DNA from: Streptomyces radicis
GTDB lineage: Bacteria; Actinomycetota; Actinomycetes; Streptomycetales; Streptomycetaceae
DNA length: 64,000 nt
Reading direction: 5' to 3'
NCBI RefSeq assembly: GCF_003626575.1
Contig: NZ_RBDY01000019.1
Location: 56,327 to 120,326, forward strand
The notes below the pieces were generated by a model that ran no database searches, had not been told where the DNA came from, and worked only from the letters and a program-made list of their open reading frames with translations. The translations under genes and the position numbers were made by a program. This document shows, piece by piece, positions 40,970 to 49,440 of the stretch. How positions within the stretch are numbered: position 1 is the stretch's first letter; the number at the start of each line of letters is the position of its first letter.

Positions 40970-42120
40970 TCCAGGAGGTCGCGGAGGCGTTCCACCAGGA
41001 GGTCCCAGCGCCAGCGCTCCTCGACCCAGGCCCGGCCGCGCTCGCCCATCCGGCGGCGCAGCTCGGCGTCGCGCAGCAGCGTGATCAGGCGGTCGGCGGT
41101 CTCCAGCGGGGCCGACTCCTCGCCACCGCGCACGATCCAGCCGGTCTCGCCCTCGAGGACGGCGTCGGGCGCGCCGCCCGAGTCCCCGCTGAGCACGGGA
41201 AGTCCGGTGGCGGACGCCTCGAGGTAGACCATGCCGAGCCCCTCGACGTCCAGGCCACCCGCCCTGGTGCGGCACGGCATCGCGAACACGTCGCCCGCCC
41301 CGAAGTGCGCGGGCAGCCGCTCCCATGGCACGGCGCCGGTGAAGCGCACCGACGTCGCCACGCCCTCCTTGGCGGCCAGCTTCTCAAGATCCACGCGGTA
41401 GGGCCCGCCGCCGACGATCAGCAGCACGGCATCGGGCTCCGCGGCGAGCACCCGGGGCATCGCCCTGATCAGGGTGTCCTGGCCCTTGCGGTGCACCAGT
41501 CGGGAGACGCACACGATCACGGGCCGGTCGGCCAGGCCCATGGACGCCCGCAGCGCGGCGCCGCCCGAGTCGGGGTGGAACGTCTTCTCGTCCACGCCGG
41601 GTGGCAGTTGCACCATGCGGGCGGCGGCATCGGGGCTCAGCGCCCGCGCGATCCTGCTGCGCGTGTACTCGCCGAGGTAGGTGATCACATCGGTGGTGTC
41701 CCCGACCCGGCGCAACAGCGCCCGCGCGCCCGGCAGCTGGGCCCACGCGGCCTCGTGCCCGTGCGTCGTCGCGACCAGGCGCTCGGCCCCCGCGGAGCGC
41801 AGCGCGGGCGCGAGCGCCCCCAGCGGCGCCGCCGCGCCGAACCACACGGCCGTGCAGCCGTGCGCGCGCAGCAGCCCGGTGGCCCGCCGCCGCACGGCGG
41901 GGGTGGGCAGCAGCAGGTTGGCCCGGTCCCTGATGACGGGGAACGGCTGCTCCGCGTCGAACTCTGCCGTGGTGCCGCCCTGTTCGGGGTCACCCCGCCA
42001 CGACGAGGTGTAGACGACCACCCGCCGCGGGTCGAGCCGCACCGCCATGCTGTGGAGGAACGCCTGGATGCCTCCGGGCCGTGGCGGAAAATCATTGGTG
42101 ACAATCAATGTCTTACGCAT
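40966..42120 (-). CDS. pimB: GT4-family mannosyltransferase, PimB type
   Basis: 384 aa from ATG 42120. A GT-B glycosyltransferase that by homology adds the second mannose to phosphatidylinositol monomannoside. Signatures: TNDFPPRPGGIQAFLHSMA (acceptor/donor loop), ATTHGHEAAWA, LPPGVDEKTFHP, VCVSRLVHRKGQDTLIRAMP and the EX7E-type donor site RAGGLDVEGLGMVYLEASAT. Its TAG stop (40968-40966) lies within the terminal CTAG of the MITE-like element, so the last codons abut the insertion. Confidence 0.93.
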   Translation of the reverse strand: MRKTLIVTNDFPPRPGGIQAFLHSMAVRLDPRRVVVYTSSWRGDPEQGGTTAEFDAEQPFPVIRDRANLLLPTPAVRRRATGLLRAHGCTAVWFGAAAPLGALAPALRSAGAERLVATTHGHEAAWAQLPGARALLRRVGDTTDVITYLGEYTRSRIARALSPDAAARMVQLPPGVDEKTFHPDSGGAALRASMGLADRPVIVCVSRLVHRKGQDTLIRAMPRVLAAEPDAVLLIVGGGPYRVDLEKLAAKEGVATSVRFTGAVPWERLPAHFGAGDVFAMPCRTRAGGLDVEGLGMVYLEASATGLPVLSGDSGGAPDAVLEGETGWIVRGGEESAPLETADRLITLLRDAELRRRMGERGRAWVEERWRWDLLVERLRDLLD

Positions 42121-42145
42121 CAGGACGAGACGATACCGAGGGTCC

Positions 42146-43192
42146 TCAGGGCCGGACGACCGAGGAGACGGGAAGAATTCCCACCGACTCGTACCGCACT
42201 GTGGCCCCGGGGTGCGGGGAGTGCACGATCTGCCCACCCCCGACATACATCCCCACATGGCTCGCATCGGACCGGTAGACCACGATGTCGCCTGGCTGCG
42301 CCTCCGCGAGCGACACCTTTCGGCCAGCGCCCGCCTGCGCCTGTGACGTGCGGGGCAGGGCGACCCCGGCCTGCGCGTAGGACCACTGGATGAGGCCCGA
42401 GCAGTCGAACGCCGATGGCCCGGCCTGCCCCCACGCGTACGGGGACCCCACGACGCCGCGCGCGGCCGCGAGCGCCCGCGCGCCGCGCCCCGAGCCCTCG
42501 GCGGGTGCCTCGGCCGCGGTGGCGGGCGGCGCCTCGGCGGCGGCCTCGTGCTCGGCGCGCTCGCGCTCGCGCCGCTCCCGCGCGGACAGCTCGTCGAAGT
42601 GACGGCGCGCGGTGGCGAGTTTGCGCTGCGCGGCGCGCTTGTGGCGGGCGAGCCGCGTCTGTTCCGCGGTCAGCTCCTCCAGCTTGTCGGACGCGTCCTC
42701 GCGGCGCTGCTCCAGGCTCCGCTGGGCCGCCACCAGGTCGCGCAGCTCCCCCGCGCGGCGCGAGCCGAACCGTTCGAGCGCGGTGGCCGCCGCCAGGTAT
42801 CTGTCGGGGCTGTCGGACATCATGAGCGCCACGGCGGGCCCGAGGCCGCCCGCGCGGTACTCGGCGGCCGCCGCGGAACCGATCGTGCGCCGCTTCTCGT
42901 TGACCGCCTCCTGGCCCTCGGCGACGCGGTCGCGGTGGCGCTCGAACTCCTCGGTGAGCACCGCGACGCGCTCCGACGCGCCGTTGTACGCCTCGACGGC
43001 GCGCTCCGCCCCGGCGAACAGGTCGGCCAACTCCCTTGCCGCCTCCGCGCTGTCGGACGGCGGTGGCGGGGCGGGCTCGGCGAGGACCGGCACGGCCCCC
43101 ATCGTGGCGGCCGCGGTGGCGGCTGCGGACAGCACGCCGACCCTGGCCGCCCTTCTCGTCCTCGCCTGCGGATCGCGTCGATGCGAGACCAC
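42146..43192 (-). CDS. NlpC/P60 peptidoglycan endopeptidase with coiled coil
   Basis: 348 aa from GTG 43192 (AAGGGAG upstream). A signal peptide (AARVGVLSAAATAAATMGAV, then AEP) is followed by a long two-helix coiled coil (about 45-220) and an Ala/Glu/Pro linker. The C-terminal NlpC/P60 domain has catalytic Cys in FDCSGLIQWSYAQAG, His in SDASHVGMYVGGG and the polar third residue near IVHSPHPG. It cleaves stem peptides in the wall; the coiled coil resembles RipA-type autoinhibitory or partner-binding regions. It is a paralogue of the next gene. Confidence 0.94.
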   Translation of the reverse strand: MVSHRRDPQARTRRAARVGVLSAAATAAATMGAVPVLAEPAPPPPSDSAEAARELADLFAGAERAVEAYNGASERVAVLTEEFERHRDRVAEGQEAVNEKRRTIGSAAAAEYRAGGLGPAVALMMSDSPDRYLAAATALERFGSRRAGELRDLVAAQRSLEQRREDASDKLEELTAEQTRLARHKRAAQRKLATARRHFDELSARERRERERAEHEAAAEAPPATAAEAPAEGSGRGARALAAARGVVGSPYAWGQAGPSAFDCSGLIQWSYAQAGVALPRTSQAQAGAGRKVSLAEAQPGDIVVYRSDASHVGMYVGGGQIVHSPHPGATVRYESVGILPVSSVVRP

Positions 43193-43407
43193 GACGGGCC
43201 GCTCCCTTCGGTGGGTTACCTGAGGGGAGCAGAATGTAGCCGCGCGGCACGGGAGTCGGCGAACGGCAACGCCGCACGTGCCGCCTCCTGGCACGCAACT
43301 GCAGGTCACACCGGGGGCGCGACGGCGCGCGGAAAACCCCGAATCACCTGGATGGGCTCAGGGGAAGGCGACGGGGGAAGACGACGGAGGACGGCGAACG
43401 ACCCGGC

Positions 43408-44463
43408 TCAGCCGACCCGCACGCCGAACTGGAACGGCATCACGTCGACGCCCAGGTACTCCACCGTGGAGTTGGAGTTGGGCGAGTGGATGATCGTGCC
43501 GTTCCCGGCGTAGATGCCGACGTGGTGCAGGTCGCTGTAGTAGATCACCAGGTCACCAGGGGCGAGTTCGCTCATGGAGACCCGGGTGCCCGCGTTGGCC
43601 TGCGCCTGGGAGGTGCGCGGCAGCGAGACACCGGCCTGCGCGAACGCCCAGGAGGTGAGGCCCGAGCAGTCGAACGCGTTGGGCCCCGTGGCGCCCCACA
43701 CATACGGGGAGCCGAGCTTGCTGATGGCGGCGGACAGGGCGGCCTCGCCGTAGGAGGAGCCGCTGCCGTCCAGGACGGGGCGCCCGCTGTCCCCGCTGTC
43801 CCGGCTGGCGCGCTCCGCGGCCTCGGCGGCCTCGGCGGCCTCCTGGGCCTCCAACTCGGCCTGCTGCTCGGCGGTGAGCTGGTTGAGCAGGGCCTGGGCC
43901 TCGCTCAGCTTCCCCTGGATCTCCTCCTTGCGGTCGCCGACCTCGGTGCGGACCTCCTCGAGCTCGGCGAGCCGGTCGCTCGCCTCGTCCCGCTGCTGGT
44001 CGAGCGAGCGCTGCTGGTCCTCGATCAGCCGCAGGGTCTCCGCCTGTTTGCCGCTGACCTGGTCGAGCGTGGACGCCTGGTCCAGATAGGCGTCGGGGTC
44101 GGAGGAGAGGAAGAGCTGCACCGACGGGTCGACGCCGCCGTTGCGGTACTGGGCCGAGGCGACGGAACCGACGCCCGCGCGCAGCTCGTTGAGCTCCTGC
44201 TGGCCGCGGGCCGTGGCGTCCTGGAGGTTCTCGACCTCCTCCTGGAGCTGCTCCTCGCGCTCCTTGGCGCCGTTGTACTCGTCGGTGGCGGACCCGGCCT
44301 CCTCGTACAGCCGGTCGACCTCTTCCTGGACCTCTTCGAGGGTCTGGCCTGGGGCGGCCTGCGCGGTCTGCGTGGATATCGCGACACTGGCGGCGGCGGC
44401 CGTGGCACCGAAGATGGTCATACGGGCGCGGCTCGGCTGCTTGGGACGACGGTGGGACGCCAC
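43408..44463 (-). CDS. NlpC/P60 peptidoglycan endopeptidase, second paralogue
   Basis: 351 aa from GTG 44463 with AAGGAG upstream. Same architecture as its neighbour: signal peptide (IFGATAAAASVAISTQTAQA), a coiled coil (about 40-235, ending in EAAEAAEAAERASRDS) and NlpC/P60 with FDCSGLTSWAFAQAG, LHHVGIYAGNG and IIHSPNSNST. Domain order and the shared LPRTSQAQA stretch indicate an ancient tandem duplication. Unlike its neighbour it has a strong promoter and a leader of about 130 nt predicted to be structured. Streptomyces homologues are spore-wall hydrolases (SwlA group, recall). Confidence 0.94.
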   Translation of the reverse strand: MASHRRPKQPSRARMTIFGATAAAASVAISTQTAQAAPGQTLEEVQEEVDRLYEEAGSATDEYNGAKEREEQLQEEVENLQDATARGQQELNELRAGVGSVASAQYRNGGVDPSVQLFLSSDPDAYLDQASTLDQVSGKQAETLRLIEDQQRSLDQQRDEASDRLAELEEVRTEVGDRKEEIQGKLSEAQALLNQLTAEQQAELEAQEAAEAAEAAERASRDSGDSGRPVLDGSGSSYGEAALSAAISKLGSPYVWGATGPNAFDCSGLTSWAFAQAGVSLPRTSQAQANAGTRVSMSELAPGDLVIYYSDLHHVGIYAGNGTIIHSPNSNSTVEYLGVDVMPFQFGVRVG

Positions 44464-44594
44464 GGGGGCGAGCTCCTTCTTCCTCAGCCGCCTGCCGGGC
44501 GTGGGGGCGATGGCCCCGGCTCCGCGCAACTGCCGCGGATTCGGCGGTTCCCCCACGGCCACCCCGGATGGATGGACTACCGCGCGGAGGTTCG
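44464..44594 (-). promoter_or_regulatory. structured 5' leader, possible c-di-AMP (ydaO-like) riboswitch
   Basis: The leader between the predicted start and the GTG contains GTGGGGGAACCGCCGAATCC, a GGGGCcatcGCCCC hairpin and CGCCCGGCAGGCGGCTGAGG. The GGGGGAACC and GAATCC blocks resemble ydaO elements known before cell-wall hydrolase genes in Streptomyces. The 3' conserved block is only loosely matched, so this is tentative. Confidence 0.4.
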
Positions 44595-44601
44595 AGCCCT
44601 G

Positions 44602-44631
44602 ACCCTAGCGAGGTGGGTTTCGATCCTTCAA
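44602..44631 (-). promoter_or_regulatory. promoter of second NlpC/P60 gene
   Basis: TTGAAG (44631-44626), an 18-bp spacer, then TAGGGT (44607-44602) on the minus strand, close to the housekeeping-sigma consensus. Predicted start about 44594. The rest of the gap to 44785 shows nothing else recognisable. Confidence 0.6.
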
Positions 44632-44785
44632 ATCCCCGCGGCCATATTTTACTCACCTCACACGAGCGGCAATCGGGTACGCACCCTCCGTGGCGGGCGA
44701 GCGAGGGCAAGGGGGGCGCAGTCGGCCGTTTCCCCACGCAACAGGCACAACTCCGGCACCGGCGGGCGGATCGCCCACGTCGGCC

Positions 44786-46138
44786 TCACGCGCGCGCGAG
44801 GCGCCGCAGGAGCAACGCGGAGGCCACCGGGCGCGCGCCCGCGGCCGCGACCCCGTCGGCGACCTCGCGGTCGGCCGAGACCACCACGACGGGCCGCCCC
44901 CTGGGCTCGGCGCGCACCAGCCGCCGGATCAACTCGTCCGCGGTCTCCCCCGGGTTGCTGAACAGCACCCGCACCCCGCGCGGCGGCGTCACGAGCACGG
45001 GCGCCGCCAGCTCGGCGCCGTCGAACACGCACGTCATCTCGGCGCCCGTCTGCGCGGCCAGCACGGCCAGGCCGCCGAGCAGCCGCAGCCGCTGCTTCTC
45101 CAACGGCAGCGTGGGATAGCCGGTCTTGGTGACGTTGTACCCGTCGACCACGAGGTGCGCCTGGGGCAGCGCGAGGAGCTGGTCGAGCAGCGCGGGGTCG
45201 TCCTCGGAGAGCGCCCGGTGCGCGATGTCCTGGGGCGTCAACCCGCCGGGCTCCACCGCCTCGACGGTCTGCGCGGGCCGCAACCTCGCGGGCGGCAGGG
45301 CCAGCTCGCGGCGCAGGCCCTGGGCCGCGTCGAGCACCGTGTCGAGCAGGAGCCGCAGCCGCATGTCCTCGATGCCGCGGCCCTCGCGCACCGCCTTGCG
45401 GCTGGCCTCGAGGGCCGACTCCGCCTCGGAGAGCCGCGCCCGCAGCCGCCTGGCCTCGCCCTCGGCCGCGGCCCTGGCCGCCGCGGCCTCGCCGCGCGCC
45501 TCGTCGAGCTCGGCCCGCAGCTTGCGCGCCGCCGCCTCGCCACGCCGCACGTCGGCCAGCGCGCTGCGCAGCTTGCGGTGCACCGCGTCGGTCTCCTTGC
45601 GCGCGGCCTCGAGCTCGCCGCGCAGCCGCTCGCCGTCGGTGCGCGTCATCGCGGTCAGCCGCGCCACCTCGTCGCGCAGCCGCGCGAGCTCCAGCTCGCG
45701 CTCCCGCGCGGCGCGTTCGTCCTGGGCGCGCTGCGCCTCCTCGCCCGCGGCGGCCACCAGCTTCGCCCAGCCCGGCGGGCGCAGCACGAACGCCGCCGCG
45801 GCCACCTCCACGGGGTCGGCGGCGGGCGGGGGGTTGCCCTGGGCCACGGCCTCCGCGAGCTCCGGCTCGGTCTCCCGCAGCCGCGCCGCGACGCGCCGCC
45901 TGAAGTCGGGGTCGCTCTCGAGCGACGCGGCCATCGAGCTGCCGCCGAATTTCACCCGACGGGATGGGGTGAACCGGGCATACTGCCGCAGCGTGGGAGG
46001 CAGCTCGGCCAGGGTGAGCCCGGAGAACGCGTCCGCCGCGAGGAGGACGACCCGGTGCCTGACCCGCTCGGGCAGCGGGCGGTCGAGGGCCTCGGCCGCG
46101 TCCGCTTCGCCTTCTGTCGGATCCACCACCGCTCGCAC
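44786..46138 (-). CDS. NYN-domain (PIN-like ribonuclease fold) protein with coiled coil
   Basis: 450 aa from GTG 46138 (GTG 46129 also possible). An N-terminal domain of about 110 residues (LAELPPTLRQYARFTPSRRV) precedes a long Arg/Glu/Ala coiled coil (about 135-265). The C-terminal NYN domain has the acidic metal-site residues in LVVDGYNVTKTGYPTLPLEK, MTCVFDGAEL, FSNPGETADELIRRLV and VVSADREVADG. It is related to YacP/Rae1-like ribonucleases; the RNA target is unknown. It diverges from the RAM-domain gene. Confidence 0.92.
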   Translation of the reverse strand: MRAVVDPTEGEADAAEALDRPLPERVRHRVVLLAADAFSGLTLAELPPTLRQYARFTPSRRVKFGGSSMAASLESDPDFRRRVAARLRETEPELAEAVAQGNPPPAADPVEVAAAAFVLRPPGWAKLVAAAGEEAQRAQDERAARERELELARLRDEVARLTAMTRTDGERLRGELEAARKETDAVHRKLRSALADVRRGEAAARKLRAELDEARGEAAAARAAAEGEARRLRARLSEAESALEASRKAVREGRGIEDMRLRLLLDTVLDAAQGLRRELALPPARLRPAQTVEAVEPGGLTPQDIAHRALSEDDPALLDQLLALPQAHLVVDGYNVTKTGYPTLPLEKQRLRLLGGLAVLAAQTGAEMTCVFDGAELAAPVLVTPPRGVRVLFSNPGETADELIRRLVRAEPRGRPVVVVSADREVADGVAAAGARPVASALLLRRLARA

Positions 46139-46297
46139 CGTCCGTCAGCCCTGTCGTTGTCCACTTCACCCTACGGCCTGGTAGCCGCGGGGGCCCACGC
46201 CGCGGGCTAAGGTGTGCCCTGCGTACCGCGTCCGCCGCACACCCCGCGCGCCATCGGGCGGGACCCCGAGCGGGACATCGAGCAGGAGGGGCCAGCC

Positions 46298-46576
46298 GTG
46301 ATCACTTCGATCGTGCTCATCAAGACCAGCGTGGACCGCGTCCCTGAGGTCGCGGAGCAGATCGCGGCGCTCGAGGGGGTCAGCGAGGTGTACTCGGTGA
46401 CCGGCCCCCACGACCTCATCGCCCTGGTGCGGGTGCACCGCCACGAGGAGCTGGCCGAGGTGATCCCGGCCAGGATCAGCAAGATCCCCGGCGTGACGTC
46501 GACGGAGACCCACATCGCGTTCCGCACCTACTCGCAGCACGACCTGGAGGCGGCGTTCGCGATCGGCCTCGAGTAG
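46298..46576 (+). CDS. Lrp/AsnC ligand-binding (RAM) domain protein without HTH
   Basis: 92 aa from GTG 46298, AGGAGGGG 8 nt upstream. The whole protein is the C-terminal domain of Lrp/AsnC regulators (AIVLIKT-like SIVLIKTSVDRVPEVAEQIA, VTGPHDLIALVRV, ISKIPGVTSTETHIAFRTYS). No DNA-binding helix-turn-helix precedes it, and no frame upstream could supply one. Such stand-alone RAM proteins may sense amino acids by partnering full-length regulators. It is convergent with trpD. Confidence 0.92.
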   Translation: MITSIVLIKTSVDRVPEVAEQIAALEGVSEVYSVTGPHDLIALVRVHRHEELAEVIPARISKIPGVTSTETHIAFRTYSQHDLEAAFAIGLE

Positions 46577-46594
46577 GCCATCGGACAGTCCCTC

Positions 46595-46618
46595 GACCCA
46601 CGCCCTCAGGCGTGGGTC
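46595..46618. terminator. hairpin overlapping the end of trpD
   Basis: gacccacgcc-ctca-ggcgtgggtc, perfect 10-bp stem. It lies 19 nt past the RAM gene stop, and its right arm is the last coding triplets of the convergent trpD gene. Confidence 0.7.
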
Positions 46619-47670
46619 GCGCGCACCCACCGGTCGAGGCAGCGGGCCGCGGCCCCGCTGTCGATCGACTCAGCCGCCGTGGCCATCCCCAGGGCGATCT
46701 GGTCGCGCAGCGGCGCGTCCCCGGGGTTCAACGCGACGAGCGCCGCCGCGGCGTTGAGCACCACCGCGTCCCTGACGGGCCCGGTCGCCCCGGCCAGGAC
46801 CGCCCTGGCCACCTCGGCGTTGTGGGCCGCGTCCGCGCCGCGCAGGGACTCGACGGGCGCGATGGCGAGGCCCACGTCGCGCGGGTCGAAGCTCTCCTCG
46901 CGCACCTTGCCGTCCCTGACGACCCACACCGTCGACGTGGCGGTGACCGTCAGCTCGTCCAGGCCGTCGTCGCCGCGGAACACCAGCGCCGAGGCGCCGC
47001 GTTCGGCCAGGACGCCCGCGACGATGGGCGCCATCCGCGCGTCCGCGACGCCCGTGGCCTGGGCGCCGACGCGGGCGGGGTTGGTGAGCGGGCCGAGGAA
47101 GTTGAACGGGGTGGGGATCCCCAGCTCGCGCCTGGCCGTGGCCACATGGCGCAGCGCCGGGTGGAACTTGATCGCGAAGCAGAACGTGATGCCCGCGTCG
47201 ACGGCCACCTCGGCGACCCGCTTGGGGGTCAACTCCAGGTTGACGCCGAGCTGTTCGAGGACGTCGGACGCGCCGCTCGCGCTCGACGCCGCGCGGTTGC
47301 CGTGCTTGACGACCGTCGCCCCGGTGCCCGCGACCACGATGGCGGCCATCGTGGAGATGTTGACCGTCCTGGCCCGGTCGCCCCCCGTGCCCACGATGTC
47401 CACCGTGGGGCCTGGCACCTCGATCAGGTTGGCGTGGTCGTACATCGCCCGCACCAGGCCGCCGACCTCGTCGACCGTCTCGCCCTTGGCCCGCAGCGCC
47501 ACCGCGAAGCCCGCGATCTGCGCGTCGGTGGCCTCTCCCGTCATGATCTGGTCCATCGCCCACGCGGTCGCGTCCATGGACAGGTCGCGCCCGGCCACCA
47601 GCTCCATCAGCACCTCGGGCCAGGTGTGCGCCGCCGCGGTGTCGCCTCCGGCGGGGGTCACAACGCTCAT
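46606..47670 (-). CDS. trpD: anthranilate phosphoribosyltransferase TrpD
   Basis: Second step of the Trp branch: anthranilate plus PRPP gives phosphoribosyl-anthranilate. 354 aa from ATG 47670 (AGGAGTG upstream). PRPP and anthranilate sites are VDIVGTGGDRARTVNISTMA, VVKHGNRAASSASGASDVLE, FCFAIKFHPALRHV, PTPFNFLGPLTNP and VFRGDDGLDELT. It is unlinked to the fused trpE gene about 16 kb away and has no leader peptide or attenuator in its short 5' region. Confidence 0.96.
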   Translation of the reverse strand: MSVVTPAGGDTAAAHTWPEVLMELVAGRDLSMDATAWAMDQIMTGEATDAQIAGFAVALRAKGETVDEVGGLVRAMYDHANLIEVPGPTVDIVGTGGDRARTVNISTMAAIVVAGTGATVVKHGNRAASSASGASDVLEQLGVNLELTPKRVAEVAVDAGITFCFAIKFHPALRHVATARRELGIPTPFNFLGPLTNPARVGAQATGVADARMAPIVAGVLAERGASALVFRGDDGLDELTVTATSTVWVVRDGKVREESFDPRDVGLAIAPVESLRGADAAHNAEVARAVLAGATGPVRDAVVLNAAAALVALNPGDAPLRDQIALGMATAAESIDSGAAARCLDRWVRATHA

Positions 47671-47802
47671 GGGAATCACTCCTGGCGGGTCGGACGGCTG
47701 ATCGCGTGACGAGCCTAGCGAACGCCACGAGGCCGTGGTCCCCCACACCGGCGAGGGGCCACGGCCTCGTTCGGACACGGTGTCCGAGGGGCGGCGGAAC
47801 GA

Positions 47803-49440
47803 TCAGTGGTGGCCGTGGCCGCTCGTGATCTCCCGGTACTCCTCCGACGTCGGCTTCGGGATCTGCGCCTGCTCACCGAAGTATCCGCGGGAGATCTTCA
47901 CCCGCAGCCGCTCCAGCGGGCTGACCTTGCGCCGCACGCCGTTCTCGTCCGTCTCGGGGCCGAGCTCGGCGGGCCTGTCCTGGTCGTGCGCGGTCAGCGT
48001 GTACAGCGCCTCGCGCGGCAGCGGCTCGTGGACCTCGACGAACTCACCGTGCGGCAGCCGCTTGATGACGCCCGTCTCGCGGCCGTGCAGCACCTTCTCC
48101 CGGTCCCTGCGCTGGAGGCCGAGACAGATCCGCCGCGTGATGACGAACGCGACCACGGGGAAGACGAAGAACCCGATCCGGCAGACCCAGGTGATGGCGT
48201 TGATCGACAGGTTGAAGTTGACCGCCCACACGTCGTTCCCGCCCGCGACCAGAGCGACGCCGTACGCCACGAGCCAGGCGACGCCGAGACCCGTGCGGGT
48301 GGGGGCGTTCCTCGGCCGCTGCGCGATGTGGTGCTCGCGGTTGTCGCGGGTCAGCCAGGACTCGAAGAACGGGTACAGGCCGATCAGCACGAGCACGCCG
48401 GGGAAGACCGCGAGCGGGATCATCAGGCCGAAGTTGAGCGTGTAGCCGCCAGGGATCACCCACTCCCATCCCGGCATCATGCGGACCAGCCCCTCGGAGA
48501 AGCCGAGATACCAGTCGGGTTGGGCGTTGGTCGAGACCTGGTCGGGTCGATAGGGCCCCAGGACCCAGACGGGGTTGATCGTCGCCGTGGCCGCGATGGC
48601 CGCGATGACGCCGAACACCAGGAAGAAGAAGCCCCCGGCCTTCGCCATGTAGATGGGCAGGAACGGCATGCCGACGACGTTGTCGTTGGTGCGCCCCGGA
48701 CCGGCGAAGTGCGTGTGCTTGTGGTAGATGATCAGGATCAGGTGCGCCGCGACCAGGCCGAGCATGATGCCGGGCAGCAGCAGCACATGGATGACGAAGA
48801 ACCTCGGGATGATGTCGTGCCCGGGGAACTCCCCGCCGAACAGGAACATCTGGATATAGGTGCCCACCACCGGCATGGAGAGGATCGCGCCCTCCATGAA
48901 GCGGATGCCCGTGCCCGAGAGCAGGTCGTCCGGCAGCGAGTAGCCGGTGAGGCCCGTGAAGACGGCCAGGATGAACAGGGTCCAGCCGAACAGCCAGTTG
49001 ATCTCGCGCGGCTTGCGGAAGGAGCCGGTGAAGAACACCCGCATCATGTGGAACATGATGCCGACGACAAAGATCAGCGCCGCCCAGTGGTGGATCTGCC
49101 GGACCAGCAGGCCGCCGCGGACGTCGAAGCTGATGTCGAGCGTCGAGGCGTACGCCTCGGTCATCATCACGCCCTGCATCGGGACATAGCTGCCGTGGTA
49201 CTCCACCTCGGCCATGCTCGGCACGAAGAACATGGTGAGGTACACGCCGGTCAGGATCAGGATGATGAAGCTGTAGAGGCAGATCTCGCCCAGCAGGAAC
49301 GACCAGTGGTCGGGGAAGATCTTCCGCATGTTGGCCTTGGCGAGGCTGTAGAGCCCCACCCTGCCGTCGGCCCAGTCGGCGATCTTCTCGCCCGCCGGTG
49401 CCTTGCCCCTGGTCTTGGGGTCCTTCGTCGCCGTACTCAT
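47803..49440 (-). CDS. qcrB: cytochrome bc1 complex cytochrome b subunit QcrB
   Basis: 545 aa from ATG 49440, overlapping the qcrA stop by 4 nt. Haem-b ligands are in the HHWAALIFVVGIMFH and FFVIHVLLLPG/HLILIIYHKH helices; the quinol-site region NPVWVLGPYRPDQVSTNAQP carries the PDWY motif right after it. Eight-helix core plus an extended C-terminal tail typical of actinobacterial QcrB. It oxidises menaquinol in the bcc-aa3 supercomplex. Last gene of ctaE-qcrC-qcrA-qcrB. Confidence 0.97.
   Translation of the reverse strand: MSTATKDPKTRGKAPAGEKIADWADGRVGLYSLAKANMRKIFPDHWSFLLGEICLYSFIILILTGVYLTMFFVPSMAEVEYHGSYVPMQGVMMTEAYASTLDISFDVRGGLLVRQIHHWAALIFVVGIMFHMMRVFFTGSFRKPREINWLFGWTLFILAVFTGLTGYSLPDDLLSGTGIRFMEGAILSMPVVGTYIQMFLFGGEFPGHDIIPRFFVIHVLLLPGIMLGLVAAHLILIIYHKHTHFAGPGRTNDNVVGMPFLPIYMAKAGGFFFLVFGVIAAIAATATINPVWVLGPYRPDQVSTNAQPDWYLGFSEGLVRMMPGWEWVIPGGYTLNFGLMIPLAVFPGVLVLIGLYPFFESWLTRDNREHHIAQRPRNAPTRTGLGVAWLVAYGVALVAGGNDVWAVNFNLSINAITWVCRIGFFVFPVVAFVITRRICLGLQRRDREKVLHGRETGVIKRLPHGEFVEVHEPLPREALYTLTAHDQDRPAELGPETDENGVRRKVSPLERLRVKISRGYFGEQAQIPKPTSEEYREITSGHGHH

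Noticed and set aside
46298..46576. Truncated Lrp regulator pseudogene
   Set aside because: It has its own excellent ribosome site and start, normal codon use, and matches the known stand-alone RAM-domain type.
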